From positions 229,856-293,855 of the forward strand of contig PASR01000011.1 in the NCBI GenBank assembly GCA_002713365.1: DNA of 64,000 nucleotides, written 5' to 3'. The DNA comes from Rhodospirillaceae bacterium. Its GTDB lineage: Bacteria > Pseudomonadota > Alphaproteobacteria > UBA6615. Position 1 is the stretch's first letter. Every line of letters begins with the position of its first letter. This document shows, piece by piece, positions 31,263 through 41,854 of the stretch. Position numbers and translations under genes: made by a program. The notes beneath the pieces are model-generated. The model was given only the letters and a program-made list of their open reading frames with translations. It searched no databases and was not told the origin of the DNA.

Positions 31263-32522
31263 ATGAGGCGCGTAGTTGTAACAGGTTTGGGCCTGGTTAC
31301 TCCATTAGGTATTGGGGTTAAAAACAACTGGGACGGAATTACCTCCGGTAAATCAGGCATTGCTGCAATTGAATCATTTGATGTATCAGATTTACCTGCA
31401 AAAATAGCAGGTCAGGTTCCGCGTGGAAGTTCTTCAGATGCTATGTTTGATCCTGATCTTTATATGTCCCCCAAAGAACAACGTCGTGTTGATGATTTTA
31501 TCATATATGCGATGGGAGCTGCAGTTCAGGCTGTTGAAGATGCAGGGTGGGAACCGGATAATGAAAATGATCGGGAACGCACAGGTGTTGTTATTGGGTC
31601 AGGTATTGGTGGGCTACAAACTATATATGAAGGGTCAACTCTGATAAATGAACGTGGACCCCGAAAAGTCGGGCCTTTCTTCATCCCGTCAGCATTAATT
31701 AATCTAGCGTCAGGTTATCTTTCAATAAGGTACGGGTTTAAGGGGCCTAACCATGCAGTAGTGACCGCTTGTTCAACTGGAGCGCATGCTATTGGAGACG
31801 CTTCGCGTATGATAATGCTAGATGATGCAGATGTAATGATAGCAGGCGGAACTGAAGCGGCTATATGTCGTATAGGTCTTGCAGGGTTTGCAGCAGCAAG
31901 AGCGCTGTCTACTAGCTATAATGATACACCTGAGAAAGCATCAAGACCTTATGATCAGGGTAGAGATGGTTTTGTTATGGGTGAAGGTGCGGGTATCATT
32001 GTTCTAGAAGAATATGAGCATGCAAAATCTAGAGGAGCTAACATCTATGCCGAAATCTTGGGTTATGGTATGTCAGGTGATGCATATCATATTACGGCAC
32101 CTGCGGTTGATGGAAATGGAGGCTTTCGATCTATGCAGGCAGCCCTTAAAAATGCTAATATCAATCCTGAAGATATAGATTATGTTAATGCACATGGAAC
32201 TTCTACACCATTGGGAGATGAAATAGAGTTGGCTGCAGTAAAACGTTTGTTTGGAGATCATGCTTATAAAATTGCTATGTCATCAACCAAATCAGCAATA
32301 GGTCATTTGTTGGGCGCAGCCGGAAGTGTAGAGGCTATATATTCTATACTGGCAATACATAATAATGTTGTACCACCAACTTTGAATCTGGATAACCCTT
32401 CAGAAAGTTGCGATATTGAATTAGTACCCCATACAGCTCAAGAACGTGAGGTCAAGAGAGTACTTAGTAACTCCTTTGGATTTGGAGGGACGAATGCAAC
32501 TTTAGTATTCTCTGAGCTATAG
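31263..32522 (+). CDS. fabF: beta-ketoacyl-ACP synthase II
   Basis: VVTACSTGAHAIGDA, NAHGTSTPLGD, SSTKSAIGHLLGAAG. Confidence 0.97.
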   Translation: MRRVVVTGLGLVTPLGIGVKNNWDGITSGKSGIAAIESFDVSDLPAKIAGQVPRGSSSDAMFDPDLYMSPKEQRRVDDFIIYAMGAAVQAVEDAGWEPDNENDRERTGVVIGSGIGGLQTIYEGSTLINERGPRKVGPFFIPSALINLASGYLSIRYGFKGPNHAVVTACSTGAHAIGDASRMIMLDDADVMIAGGTEAAICRIGLAGFAAARALSTSYNDTPEKASRPYDQGRDGFVMGEGAGIIVLEEYEHAKSRGANIYAEILGYGMSGDAYHITAPAVDGNGGFRSMQAALKNANINPEDIDYVNAHGTSTPLGDEIELAAVKRLFGDHAYKIAMSSTKSAIGHLLGAAGSVEAIYSILAIHNNVVPPTLNLDNPSESCDIELVPHTAQEREVKRVLSNSFGFGGTNATLVFSEL

Positions 32523-32608
32523 GTTGTATTACAGCGTACAGATTATCTTTAGATTTAATAAACTAATTACTAAAGATAAATAATAAATCTAAGCCTAAGT
32601 GTCGGAAA

Positions 32609-33601
32609 TTGGTTAATAGATCGTTAGTTATATTTCTTTTATTAATACTCAGTCTAGCATTAATAGCTTCTGTCGGTATTTTGATATTTAAAAATAACTT
32701 CTCTTCACCAGGTGATTTATCTGAAGAGACTGTATTAATTGTACCTCAGGGCGCTTCGGTTAGATCAATAGGAAAATTACTTAAAACAAAGGGTATTATA
32801 AAAGAATCATTAGTGTTCGTTTGGGGGGTAAGAGGCTTTGGCAATAATCTACCCTTAATAGCTGGTGAATATTTAATACCCCCTAGCGTTAGTCCTCTTG
32901 ATACAATGCGTATATTACAATCTGGTAAGGTTATAACCCATAAACTTACTATTCCTGAGGGTTTAACAGCTCATCAGATTTTTGATTTAGTAAAAGAAGC
33001 TGATGGATTAGTAGGAGAACTACCTTCTTACCAATACCATCAAGAAGGCACGTTTATGCCAGAGACTTATCTATATATTAGAGGTGAGAAAAGAAAAGAA
33101 ATTTTACTACGTATGCAAAAAGCAATGACTACAACTCTTAATGACCTTTGGAAAACAAGATCTCCTCTGGCTTCTGTTTTAAATACCTCGTATGAGGCAT
33201 TGATATTAGCCTCTATTATTGAAAGAGAGACCAGTCAACCAAAAGAAAGGCCTAAAGTTGCTGCTGTATTTTTAAACCGATTGAAACGCGGAATGAGACT
33301 ACAATCTGATTCTACAATAGTATATGGACTATCAAATCGAACTGGCTTTTTAGGCCGGCCTTTAACTAAAAATGATATTTTGACTAAAAATCCATACAAT
33401 TCATATATTCATCATCACTTACCTCCCGGACCTATTTCTAATCCAGGACGGCATAGTTTGGTAGCTGCAATGAACCCTTCTGAAACAAAAGATTTATATT
33501 TTGTAGCTAATGGATCAGGCGGCCATACGTTTTCTAGTAATTTGAGAGATCATAATAAAAACGTTGCTAGATGGAGGCGGTTTAAGGCGCAGAACAAGTA
33601 A
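32609..33601 (+). CDS. mltG: endolytic murein transglycosylase MltG
   Basis: N-terminal TM helix, ASIIERET, RLKRGMRLQSDSTIVYG; TTG start. Confidence 0.92.
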   Translation: MVNRSLVIFLLLILSLALIASVGILIFKNNFSSPGDLSEETVLIVPQGASVRSIGKLLKTKGIIKESLVFVWGVRGFGNNLPLIAGEYLIPPSVSPLDTMRILQSGKVITHKLTIPEGLTAHQIFDLVKEADGLVGELPSYQYHQEGTFMPETYLYIRGEKRKEILLRMQKAMTTTLNDLWKTRSPLASVLNTSYEALILASIIERETSQPKERPKVAAVFLNRLKRGMRLQSDSTIVYGLSNRTGFLGRPLTKNDILTKNPYNSYIHHHLPPGPISNPGRHSLVAAMNPSETKDLYFVANGSGGHTFSSNLRDHNKNVARWRRFKAQNK

Positions 33602-33770
33602 TAATTAGCAATATTCCTTTTCTAGTTTTCTAAATTTACCGTATATATATTATTATTAGATTATGGGCATTTTATATTGCACTTGTGAATGACTTCCAGG
33701 TATTTATTAATTAACTCGATGATAGAAAAATAATTACTTTATCTTTTTAGAAGTATTGGAAGGAAAAAGT

Positions 33771-34658
33771 TTGGCCTTGCAGAGTATGACAGGATTTGCG
33801 CTTTCATCAGGACAATCAGATAACTTGTCATGGGAATGGCAAGCTCGAAGTGTAAATGGACGATCATTGGATGTTCGAGTTAGGGTGCCAGTTGGTTTTG
33901 AATCAGTTGAAAGAGTTGTTAGAGAAGAAATTACTAAGAAATTTAGCCGTGGAAATATATCTCTCTCTCTTACTTTGAACCGTTCAAGTGTTAGTCCTGT
34001 GTATTCTATAAATAATATTTTACTTGAACAAATATTTAACATTCAAAAAAGTTTAAAGGGTAGGATTAGTTCTGAACCGCTTTCACTAGATTTATTACTT
34101 TCCATTCGCGGTATGCTTGAAGTAACAGATTCAAATGATGATTATAAAACGGCTTCGTTGAATGAAACGGAGTTAATAAAATGTGCTATAGAGGTAATAA
34201 CAGCTCTCAGTGCCACTCGTTACGAAGAAGGTAAGCAACTTAGGGTTATTCTAGAGAATCACATTAAAAAGATAGAAGAGTTAGTTGACTTAGCCTATTC
34301 ATCCGCTGCTGTTCAACCTGATACACATCGTGACCGTCTTCGGAAGTTATTAGCTGGTGTTTTAGATGCAGAAAACAGCATAACAGAAGAGCGCCTGTTA
34401 CAAGAAACCGCCTTATTAATAATAAAAAGTGATGTAAGAGAAGAATTAGACCGATTAAGAGCCCATATAAATGCCGCCAATGTATTATTAATTGAAGGTG
34501 GAGCAGTGGGTCGTAGATTTGATTTTTTGTGTCAGGAATTTAACCGTGAATCAAATACAGTGTGTTCTAAATCATCTGAGATAGAATTAACTAAAATTGG
34601 ATTAGAATTAAAAGCAGCTGTCGAACAACTAAGAGAGCAGGTTCAGAATGTGGAATAA
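33771..34658 (+). CDS. YicC/YloC family endoribonuclease
   Basis: MTGFA N-terminus, GGAVGRRFDFLCQEFNRESNTVCSKS; TTG 33771 has GGAAGG at 7-nt spacing (ATG 33786 is the alternative). Confidence 0.9.
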   Translation: MALQSMTGFALSSGQSDNLSWEWQARSVNGRSLDVRVRVPVGFESVERVVREEITKKFSRGNISLSLTLNRSSVSPVYSINNILLEQIFNIQKSLKGRISSEPLSLDLLLSIRGMLEVTDSNDDYKTASLNETELIKCAIEVITALSATRYEEGKQLRVILENHIKKIEELVDLAYSSAAVQPDTHRDRLRKLLAGVLDAENSITEERLLQETALLIIKSDVREELDRLRAHINAANVLLIEGGAVGRRFDFLCQEFNRESNTVCSKSSEIELTKIGLELKAAVEQLREQVQNVE

Positions 34659-34663
34659 TTTCT

Positions 34664-35320
34664 ATGGTTGCTAATACTGATATAAAAAAAATTGAACTTA
34701 CTCGACGTGGTCTTATGTTAGTTCTTTCGTCACCATCAGGAGCAGGAAAAACTTCAATATCTCGAGAAGTATTAGCGCGGGATGAAAAAATATCGCTTTC
34801 AATATCAGCGACTACTAGGCCTAGACGTCCTGGAGAAGTTAATGGAGAAGATTATATATTTGTTGATAAAACCTCTTTTGACTTGATGGTTAATCGGCGA
34901 GAGTTACTTGAGCACGCTAAGGTATTTGATCATTATTATGGCAGTCCTCGTGCCCCTGTAGAACTATCTCTTAAAAATGGACATGACGTTCTTTTTGATA
35001 TTGATTGGCAAGGTACGCAGCAGTTGGCGGAGGCAGCTCGGGGTGACCTTGTGAGTATATTTATTCTACCTCCTTCAACAGCTGAATTAGACCGTCGATT
35101 GCATAAACGTGCCCAAGATAGTGAATTGGTAATTACTGAACGCATGGCCAGAGCAGCCAATGAGATGACCCATTGGAGTGAATACGATTATGTTATTGTA
35201 AATTCTTCTTTTGAAGAAAGTGTTAAACAGGTACAGTATATACTTAATGCTGAGCGACTAAAAAGGCCTCGTTTAGTAGGTTTATCAGATTTTGTTATTC
35301 GACTTCGCCAAGGGCACTAA
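34664..35320 (+). CDS. gmk: guanylate kinase
   Basis: LSSPSGAGKTSI, SATTRPRRPGEVNGEDYIFV. Confidence 0.97.
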   Translation: MVANTDIKKIELTRRGLMLVLSSPSGAGKTSISREVLARDEKISLSISATTRPRRPGEVNGEDYIFVDKTSFDLMVNRRELLEHAKVFDHYYGSPRAPVELSLKNGHDVLFDIDWQGTQQLAEAARGDLVSIFILPPSTAELDRRLHKRAQDSELVITERMARAANEMTHWSEYDYVIVNSSFEESVKQVQYILNAERLKRPRLVGLSDFVIRLRQGH

Positions 35321-35347
35321 TTTAGTTAGAAACTTGATTCCTCAAAA

Positions 35348-36172
35348 CTATAAGGCGTTTGCTAGATCACAATACTGCTCTACAGACAATTCTTCCGCAC
35401 GAGAGGTTTCTTGAATATTTGCTTTTAATAGAAGATTAGAGCCACCTATCGATTGTAATGAACGACGGAGCATTTTACGTCTTTGTCCAAATGCCAGGCG
35501 GGTTACGAGTTCTAGTTTATTTATATCAGCTGAAGCAATTGGAGTTTTTCTAATTTCCATAGCAATAACTGAGGAGGTTACTGAAGGGCGAGGAAAAAAT
35601 GAACTGGGCGCTATATCGAACAATGTCCGTGCTTCTGTCAGCCATTGGCATATTATTGAAAGACGACCATATGACTTAGAATTTGGCTTGGCCGTTATTC
35701 TTTCAGCTACTTCGCGCTGGAACATTAGAGTGAATCCTTTATAATCATTAGCTTGTTTTAGCCATTTTATTAGTAATTGAGTGCCAATATTATATGGTAA
35801 GTTAGCTATTATTCGTCTTGGATGAGGTGTTTGATCTATTAAATCTATATTTAGTGCATCACCTTCTATAATTTTAAGTCGGTTTTTAGAATAGTTTTGT
35901 AGCTCCTTTAAGGCGCTAATACATTTTTCGTCACGTTCGATTGCGACTACGCAGGAAGCGTTAGTTTCTAGTAAAGAGCGAGTTAACCCTCCAGGACCTG
36001 CACCTATCTCAATCACGGTAATCCCCGACAAATCTCCACTAGACTTGGCAATACGTCTAGTTAAATTTTGATCGAAAAGAAAATGCTGTCCTAACGATTT
36101 AAGAGCTTTAATATTATGGCGCTCCATAATTTCTTTTAACGAGAGTTGGCTATAGTTATCATTTTTGTTCAT
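35348..36172 (-). CDS. rsmA: 16S rRNA (adenine1518/1519-N6)-dimethyltransferase
   Basis: KSLGQHFLFD, IEIGAGPGGLT, IIANLPYNI. Confidence 0.96.
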   Translation of the reverse strand: MNKNDNYSQLSLKEIMERHNIKALKSLGQHFLFDQNLTRRIAKSSGDLSGITVIEIGAGPGGLTRSLLETNASCVVAIERDEKCISALKELQNYSKNRLKIIEGDALNIDLIDQTPHPRRIIANLPYNIGTQLLIKWLKQANDYKGFTLMFQREVAERITAKPNSKSYGRLSIICQWLTEARTLFDIAPSSFFPRPSVTSSVIAMEIRKTPIASADINKLELVTRLAFGQRRKMLRRSLQSIGGSNLLLKANIQETSRAEELSVEQYCDLANAL

Positions 36173-36194
36173 ATTTTTATGACTGTCTAAAAAA

Positions 36195-37223
36195 CTATTT
36201 TTTTGATCTCTTGGAATAAATAAGTGAAGCCAACTTCAATGCCTCTATAAAACTTGTAGGGTTGGCCTGCCCTGTTCCCGCTATATCTAGAGCGGTGCCA
36301 TGGTCCGGAGAGGTTCGAACAATAGGAAGACCAAGAGTTATGTTAACTGTTCTGTAAAAATCAAGCATTTTTATAGGAATTAAAGCTTGGTCATGGTACA
36401 TACAAATAACAGCATCGTAATTCTGACGGGCCTCGGGATTAAATAACGTATCAGCTGCGGAAGGGCCCTTAACATTTATTCCTTTAGCCTTAATTATTTC
36501 TATTGCTGGCTTTATAATTGATATTTCTTCATTACCAAATGCACTGTTTTCTCCGGCATGAGGGTTTAAAGCTGAAATTGCTATTTTTGGACTGTCAATT
36601 CCAAAATCTCTATAAAGAGAATCTGCGGATTGAATAGCACAGTGAACAATGTCATCAATACATAGGCTTCTCACCGCGTTAGCTAGAGAAGTATGGATAG
36701 TTACGGGTACTACTCGTAACTCTGGACCAACTAGCATCATTACTGGAGCAACACTGGCTTTAGTCGCTCGTGCAAGATATTCAGTATGACCAGGGTCTTT
36801 AAATCTTTTACTATAGAGTATGCTTTTAGAAATCGGATTGGTTACTATTCCCTTTGTTTCCCCATTAAGTGTTAAATTTATTGCTTTGTCCAAAGAGGCA
36901 ATAACTGCAGATGAATTAGAGGAATCTAGTCTGCCTGGTACAACAGGGTTTTTAAGTGATAAAGGAATTACTGGAATTGCTTTAGGCCAAATTTCTATAG
37001 CTTCTATTGCTTTGGAAACAGGTATAACCTTAACTGGACATTTAATAGTTTCTCCTAATTTTTTGATTCGAATAGGATCATCAATTAGAACTATTGGTGG
37101 TAAATCTTTTCCATATCGGGCCCAGGCCATACAGACTAACTCTCCACCAATTCCCGCCGGTTCTCCCATAGTTACAGCAATAGGTAGAGTGGTTATTCTC
37201 TTGTTTTGATTATTAATACTCAT
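36195..37223 (-). CDS. pdxA: 4-hydroxythreonine-4-phosphate dehydrogenase
   Basis: MGEPAGIGGELV, GHTEYLA, ALNPHAGENSAFG, YHDQALIPIK. Confidence 0.96.
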   Translation of the reverse strand: MSINNQNKRITTLPIAVTMGEPAGIGGELVCMAWARYGKDLPPIVLIDDPIRIKKLGETIKCPVKVIPVSKAIEAIEIWPKAIPVIPLSLKNPVVPGRLDSSNSSAVIASLDKAINLTLNGETKGIVTNPISKSILYSKRFKDPGHTEYLARATKASVAPVMMLVGPELRVVPVTIHTSLANAVRSLCIDDIVHCAIQSADSLYRDFGIDSPKIAISALNPHAGENSAFGNEEISIIKPAIEIIKAKGINVKGPSAADTLFNPEARQNYDAVICMYHDQALIPIKMLDFYRTVNITLGLPIVRTSPDHGTALDIAGTGQANPTSFIEALKLASLIYSKRSKK

Positions 37224-38530
37224 ATCCTAAGATCAATAAATGCTGACTGACGTAGATCACGTAAATATCTACGAGATAACATATCTATTCGTTGCCTTAA
37301 TAATGTGTTTCTAATTTTATTTTTTTCTAGATCTTCCGAATCTTGTCGTTCGCAAATCATGATGATCTGAATATTATTTTCATTAAGGACTGCCTTGCTG
37401 GGTATACCTATTTCTAAATTTGCGGCTATTATTCTTAATTTTTCATTTAGATCACCTAATCTATACCTGGATGGTTTTCTCGGTTGAGGTGTTCCGATTT
37501 TTTTAGCTATTTTATTGAATTTTCTGCAGCCCACTACATCTTTTAAAGATTTTTCAATTTCTTTAATTGCTGAATTTAGATAATTATTTGAGGTTTTCTT
37601 ATCAATTGTTTTAATAATTTGGCGCAAAGAAACTATAGTATCATCATTTTCAATGCTTTTTAGCTTGCGCTTATTTTTTATTTGTAAAATTAAATAGCCA
37701 TCTTGAGTCAAAATCGGATTAGTTACTTCCCCTACCTTAAGTTTATTAATGGCTTGGTTGGCATTATCATTTAGTTCCCCTTCTTGTATCCAACCAATAT
37801 CCCCTCCTATCGCAGCACTAGCACTTGTCGAAAACTGACGTGCTATTTTTTTAATATCTGTTCCATTTCGTATCTGTTCAACCAATCTATTAGCCAAGTC
37901 ACTTATGGTTTGCTTTTGGGATATTTCATCAATTGGCAATAGAACTTCATTAATATGATACTGAATTTTACCTTTAACTGAATCAATGCGTTTAATAACT
38001 TTTTCGACCTCTTCTTCACTAATTTCTATAGTTGGTACCACTCTGCGACCTATAAATTTTTGCCATATTATACTGGCACTAATCTGACTGAGTGCAGCTT
38101 TGGCAGAAATTCCATTACTTTTTATCATGTCATTAAAACTACCCTGCGGAATGTTATTTAATTTTTCAATCCTGCTTAATGCACTATTCATTTCTTTATT
38201 TGTTACACTAATATTGAGTCTTTCAGCTTCTTCGTTTTTTAAAGTCTCATCGATCAAATCCCTCAGAACCTGGGGGGCTAGTGAACGTTTTTGTTTATCG
38301 TTATTTGGTAAACCCGCTGAAAAAATTATTAGTTGTATTCTTTCTTGAAGATCAAAAGTTGATATTACTTTGTCATTAACTATTGCCGCAATTTGGTTTA
38401 CTTTTTGGGCTTGGATTGGTTCGAAATTTGACATAAGAAAGATTAATGCCATTGGAATTAGTAGCAGGCTTTTATTGAGCCCTACTAACGAAATTTGAAT
38501 TACTTTGGTGTAGTTTTTCTCTAATTGCAT
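37220..38530 (-). CDS. surA: periplasmic peptidyl-prolyl isomerase SurA
   Basis: signal segment, IAAIVNDKVIS SurA-N, parvulin domain GGDIGWIQEGEL; lies between lptD and pdxA. Confidence 0.88.
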   Translation of the reverse strand: MQLEKNYTKVIQISLVGLNKSLLLIPMALIFLMSNFEPIQAQKVNQIAAIVNDKVISTFDLQERIQLIIFSAGLPNNDKQKRSLAPQVLRDLIDETLKNEEAERLNISVTNKEMNSALSRIEKLNNIPQGSFNDMIKSNGISAKAALSQISASIIWQKFIGRRVVPTIEISEEEVEKVIKRIDSVKGKIQYHINEVLLPIDEISQKQTISDLANRLVEQIRNGTDIKKIARQFSTSASAAIGGDIGWIQEGELNDNANQAINKLKVGEVTNPILTQDGYLILQIKNKRKLKSIENDDTIVSLRQIIKTIDKKTSNNYLNSAIKEIEKSLKDVVGCRKFNKIAKKIGTPQPRKPSRYRLGDLNEKLRIIAANLEIGIPSKAVLNENNIQIIMICERQDSEDLEKNKIRNTLLRQRIDMLSRRYLRDLRQSAFIDLRI

Positions 38531-38603
38531 TTTAATTCTATATATAGTTTTCTCACAGGCATCATTTATTAATTTGTATTTTAGTTGTTCTTATAGCAAC
38601 ACA

Positions 38604-40742
38604 TTAAAATGGAACCCCAAATTCCCCTAGTGTTTTGAAAACAAGTCTTAAAAAAACACTTTCTTCTGGAGGTACATCGCGATCCTTGGTGTATGTTCGT
38701 CTATAATCTATGGAAAAATCTAGGCAATCACAATTATACTTTAATGAAGTGCCCCACGAACGCATACCACCTTCAGAGCTTAAGTCACGACGAGTATCAA
38801 CTTGAGCAGTCCATTGATTTGTTAGGTCGTATGAGAAACTGGCATGTATTTCCTCACGCTTGGGAAATTCACCTATCTCATCAAAAAATATATAATTAAT
38901 GTTAGTATTTAATTTTTTAATATTAGCGCTTGCTGATACCTCGGTACGCTTTACCTTGAAATCTCCAACATCTAAGCGAGCTTTATATGAAATATCTAGT
39001 AGTTCATTTGGTTTAATAGTTAATCTTCCTACAACATCCGATTCTTTTTCATTAAGACCAGAACCCTCCGCAAATGTATTAACTTCATTAAATTTATATG
39101 ATTGGCCAATTATAAACGTGCTACTGCTTCCGTTATCACTATAATACCCTCCCCGAAGTCCGTAGGAAATGCGGCTACCACTTTCTACGCGATCTTTTCC
39201 AGGAAACCTGGTTGCACTAAACAAATTTGATTCGTCAAATTCTACCGCTAGGCTATCCTCGTTTGGAATTAGATCTGGATTACTCCCATTGGGTGCCAGA
39301 ATTATAGACGCCATTGGCTCGATTAAAACTCCACTAGCTTTATTTCTTTTTATCAGAGGATATCTCCAGTCAGCTATGGCTTGAGGAAATATACGACCAG
39401 TTGCGCCACTTTTTAATTTTCCTGAGGGCATCAAATTATTAGTTACATTATATGCATCTGTTTGTAGGTTTACTCCCAGTGTTGTAACAAAACCTAGACT
39501 ACTAATATGGGGAAGGAGCCAACCAAATGAGATGCTTCCCCTTTGGCTTGATGTGCCTTCTTTACGTATTAAAGATTGGAAGTTAAAATTCAGATTTATG
39601 CGCTCATTGTTTTTACCGGGTAAACTTGAGTAGTTATAGTCAATCTTAGGTAACACTAATGGAATTTCTTCTTGTTTATCCGTGTCTCTTAAGCCCTGAA
39701 AATAAACGCTTTCCGAAGATAGATAGCTACGCTGGGTAAATCTCTCAAGCAAAACTCTATTTTTAAGTGTGTTTTTTCCTGGAAATCCAAAACGAGATAA
39801 ATATGTATCATCAGAGGCTATGTTAATGTCACTGCCCCAACGCCATTTATCATCAATTGCAAATTTTAGAGTGCTATCAATGTGCCCTCGTGCTCTTTTT
39901 TTTCCTTTATTAGTCGTATCATAGATTGCACTTAACCTAGCCCTTAATTCACCGTTACCAAATGATTGTCGGTATTCTCCAGTTACCAATGGATAGTTAG
40001 TTGCGTATATTATTGGATCAAAAGTCAGATCTTTGTCGCCTGAGATTGACCAAAAATATGGCAAACGAAAAGCAGAGCCTAGAGAAGCTGCTCCTCCAAA
40101 AGTTGGGGTGAGTATACCCGACCTTCTTTTTACCCCCGGATCTGGATGGCTAAGATAGGGCGTGAATGCGATTGGAAGTCCTAGTAATTCTAATCTAGCA
40201 TTTCGATATGTTACTTGTCTTTTAATTTGATCATGAATAACTTTCTCAGCTTTTATATTCCATATAGGCTCAATGTCAAAACCTAGGCAACTACGACAAG
40301 CAGAGTAAATTGCTTTGCTCAGCATTGTTTTATTACCGCCCTTTATTTGTGCACTAACGGCAGCAAGTCTAGAATCATCTTCCAATAGCATTTTAAAGCC
40401 GCGTAAAAAACCTTCACGTAGATCATCAGTTAACACCGCATACTCAGAAAAAAGGACCTCGCCGGTTGGCTCAACTAAAACTACATTACCAGATGCTGTC
40501 ACCAAATTATTTGCTTGATTATATGAAACTTTATTAGCTGTTAAAATGCGTTCTTTATGACTAATCTCAACGTTACCCTGAGCAGTTAAGACACCTAATT
40601 TATCATCGAATTTTAATTCATCGGCAGTTAACAATATTGGTAAATTCTTATTATGCGTTTGTTCACTATTTGCGATAGAAGTAAGTAAAATGAATGAGTT
40701 TATTATTAAAAACATAAAAATAAATGTATTTTTGCCTAACAT
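38604..40742 (-). CDS. lptD: LPS-assembly protein LptD
   Basis: signal peptide, OstA-like N-terminal domain, Cys residues, beta-barrel C-terminus. Confidence 0.93.
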   Translation of the reverse strand: MLGKNTFIFMFLIINSFILLTSIANSEQTHNKNLPILLTADELKFDDKLGVLTAQGNVEISHKERILTANKVSYNQANNLVTASGNVVLVEPTGEVLFSEYAVLTDDLREGFLRGFKMLLEDDSRLAAVSAQIKGGNKTMLSKAIYSACRSCLGFDIEPIWNIKAEKVIHDQIKRQVTYRNARLELLGLPIAFTPYLSHPDPGVKRRSGILTPTFGGAASLGSAFRLPYFWSISGDKDLTFDPIIYATNYPLVTGEYRQSFGNGELRARLSAIYDTTNKGKKRARGHIDSTLKFAIDDKWRWGSDINIASDDTYLSRFGFPGKNTLKNRVLLERFTQRSYLSSESVYFQGLRDTDKQEEIPLVLPKIDYNYSSLPGKNNERINLNFNFQSLIRKEGTSSQRGSISFGWLLPHISSLGFVTTLGVNLQTDAYNVTNNLMPSGKLKSGATGRIFPQAIADWRYPLIKRNKASGVLIEPMASIILAPNGSNPDLIPNEDSLAVEFDESNLFSATRFPGKDRVESGSRISYGLRGGYYSDNGSSSTFIIGQSYKFNEVNTFAEGSGLNEKESDVVGRLTIKPNELLDISYKARLDVGDFKVKRTEVSASANIKKLNTNINYIFFDEIGEFPKREEIHASFSYDLTNQWTAQVDTRRDLSSEGGMRSWGTSLKYNCDCLDFSIDYRRTYTKDRDVPPEESVFLRLVFKTLGEFGVPF

Positions 40743-41839
40743 TAGCCATCCTCTAGATGCAGTAGCAAGGCAACTCCAGCCATAAGGCTAACACCAGCAG
40801 GAGTCCAGGCTGCCAGTATGACCGGGACACCACCTCCTAAACCGATAGCATGTACAACATTTGTCATTATAAAAAGCAAAAATGCTGTTAATACACCCAT
40901 TATGAGAAGCAGTGTTGCACCTCCGCGACGACTCAAACGCATTGAAAAGCTGGCAGCAATCATAACCATAGCTATAAGTAAAAATGGTTCGGCAAGTAAT
41001 GCATGTAATTCAAGACGATGTGGTAAAGCAGAAAACCCTGTTTCTTCAAGAATATTTATGAATCGTGGTAGACTCCAAAAAGAGACTGTTTCGGGGCTGG
41101 CAAAACTATCTTGTATTTTTTCCGAAGTTAGGTCTGTTTTTAAGCTATGAGTTTGAACAAACCTTCCTGGTTTCTCGGGGCCGTTGAGCCATGCTTCTGT
41201 TAGCTCCCACTTTCCATCGGCTAGTTTTGCTGTTTTAGCGTCAATTCGGCCGCTAAAACGATCTTCTTCTTCCAACAGGAAAAGTATTACATCTCTTAGT
41301 TCTAATGCATCTGGCTGAATTGATTGGGCATGTATCACTGCCTGTCCTTTTTCACCATATGATTGCCTTAGCCAAATACCAGAAGATGACACTGCCAGTA
41401 GAGAAGAACGACCAGTGAAATGACGGCCTTCTAATTCCTCATATTGTGATAATAAAATTGAGGATAATGGATTAAGTAGTGTTACCTTAGCTATACCAAT
41501 CATAATCACTACTAGCACTGCTGGTAACATAAATTGCCAAACTGATACACCCGCTGATCGTATGATTACTAGTTCATGATTACGGTTAAGATGGAAGTAC
41601 GTAATGATACTGCTAAACATTGCGGCGAAAGGTATTGTTTCTTGAGCTAAGTAAGGAGCTCGAAGGAGTGTCATGCTGGTTATGATAGCTGTTGAAGCAT
41701 TCTCCTTAGATGCACTGCGTCGTAGTAATTCTACAGCATCAATTAGAATTATAACTGCAACCATAGCCAGGAAAACTGCAACAAACCAAAATAAAAATTG
41801 TCGGCCAATATAAATGAATAAAGTACGTGAGAGTATCAT
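40742..41839 (-). CDS. lptG: LPS export ABC transporter permease LptG
   Basis: YjgP/YjgQ permease family; adjacent to LptF and LptD. Confidence 0.92.
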   Translation of the reverse strand: MILSRTLFIYIGRQFLFWFVAVFLAMVAVIILIDAVELLRRSASKENASTAIITSMTLLRAPYLAQETIPFAAMFSSIITYFHLNRNHELVIIRSAGVSVWQFMLPAVLVVIMIGIAKVTLLNPLSSILLSQYEELEGRHFTGRSSLLAVSSSGIWLRQSYGEKGQAVIHAQSIQPDALELRDVILFLLEEEDRFSGRIDAKTAKLADGKWELTEAWLNGPEKPGRFVQTHSLKTDLTSEKIQDSFASPETVSFWSLPRFINILEETGFSALPHRLELHALLAEPFLLIAMVMIAASFSMRLSRRGGATLLLIMGVLTAFLLFIMTNVVHAIGLGGGVPVILAAWTPAGVSLMAGVALLLHLEDG

Positions 41840-41854
41840 TTGTAATTTGCTCTG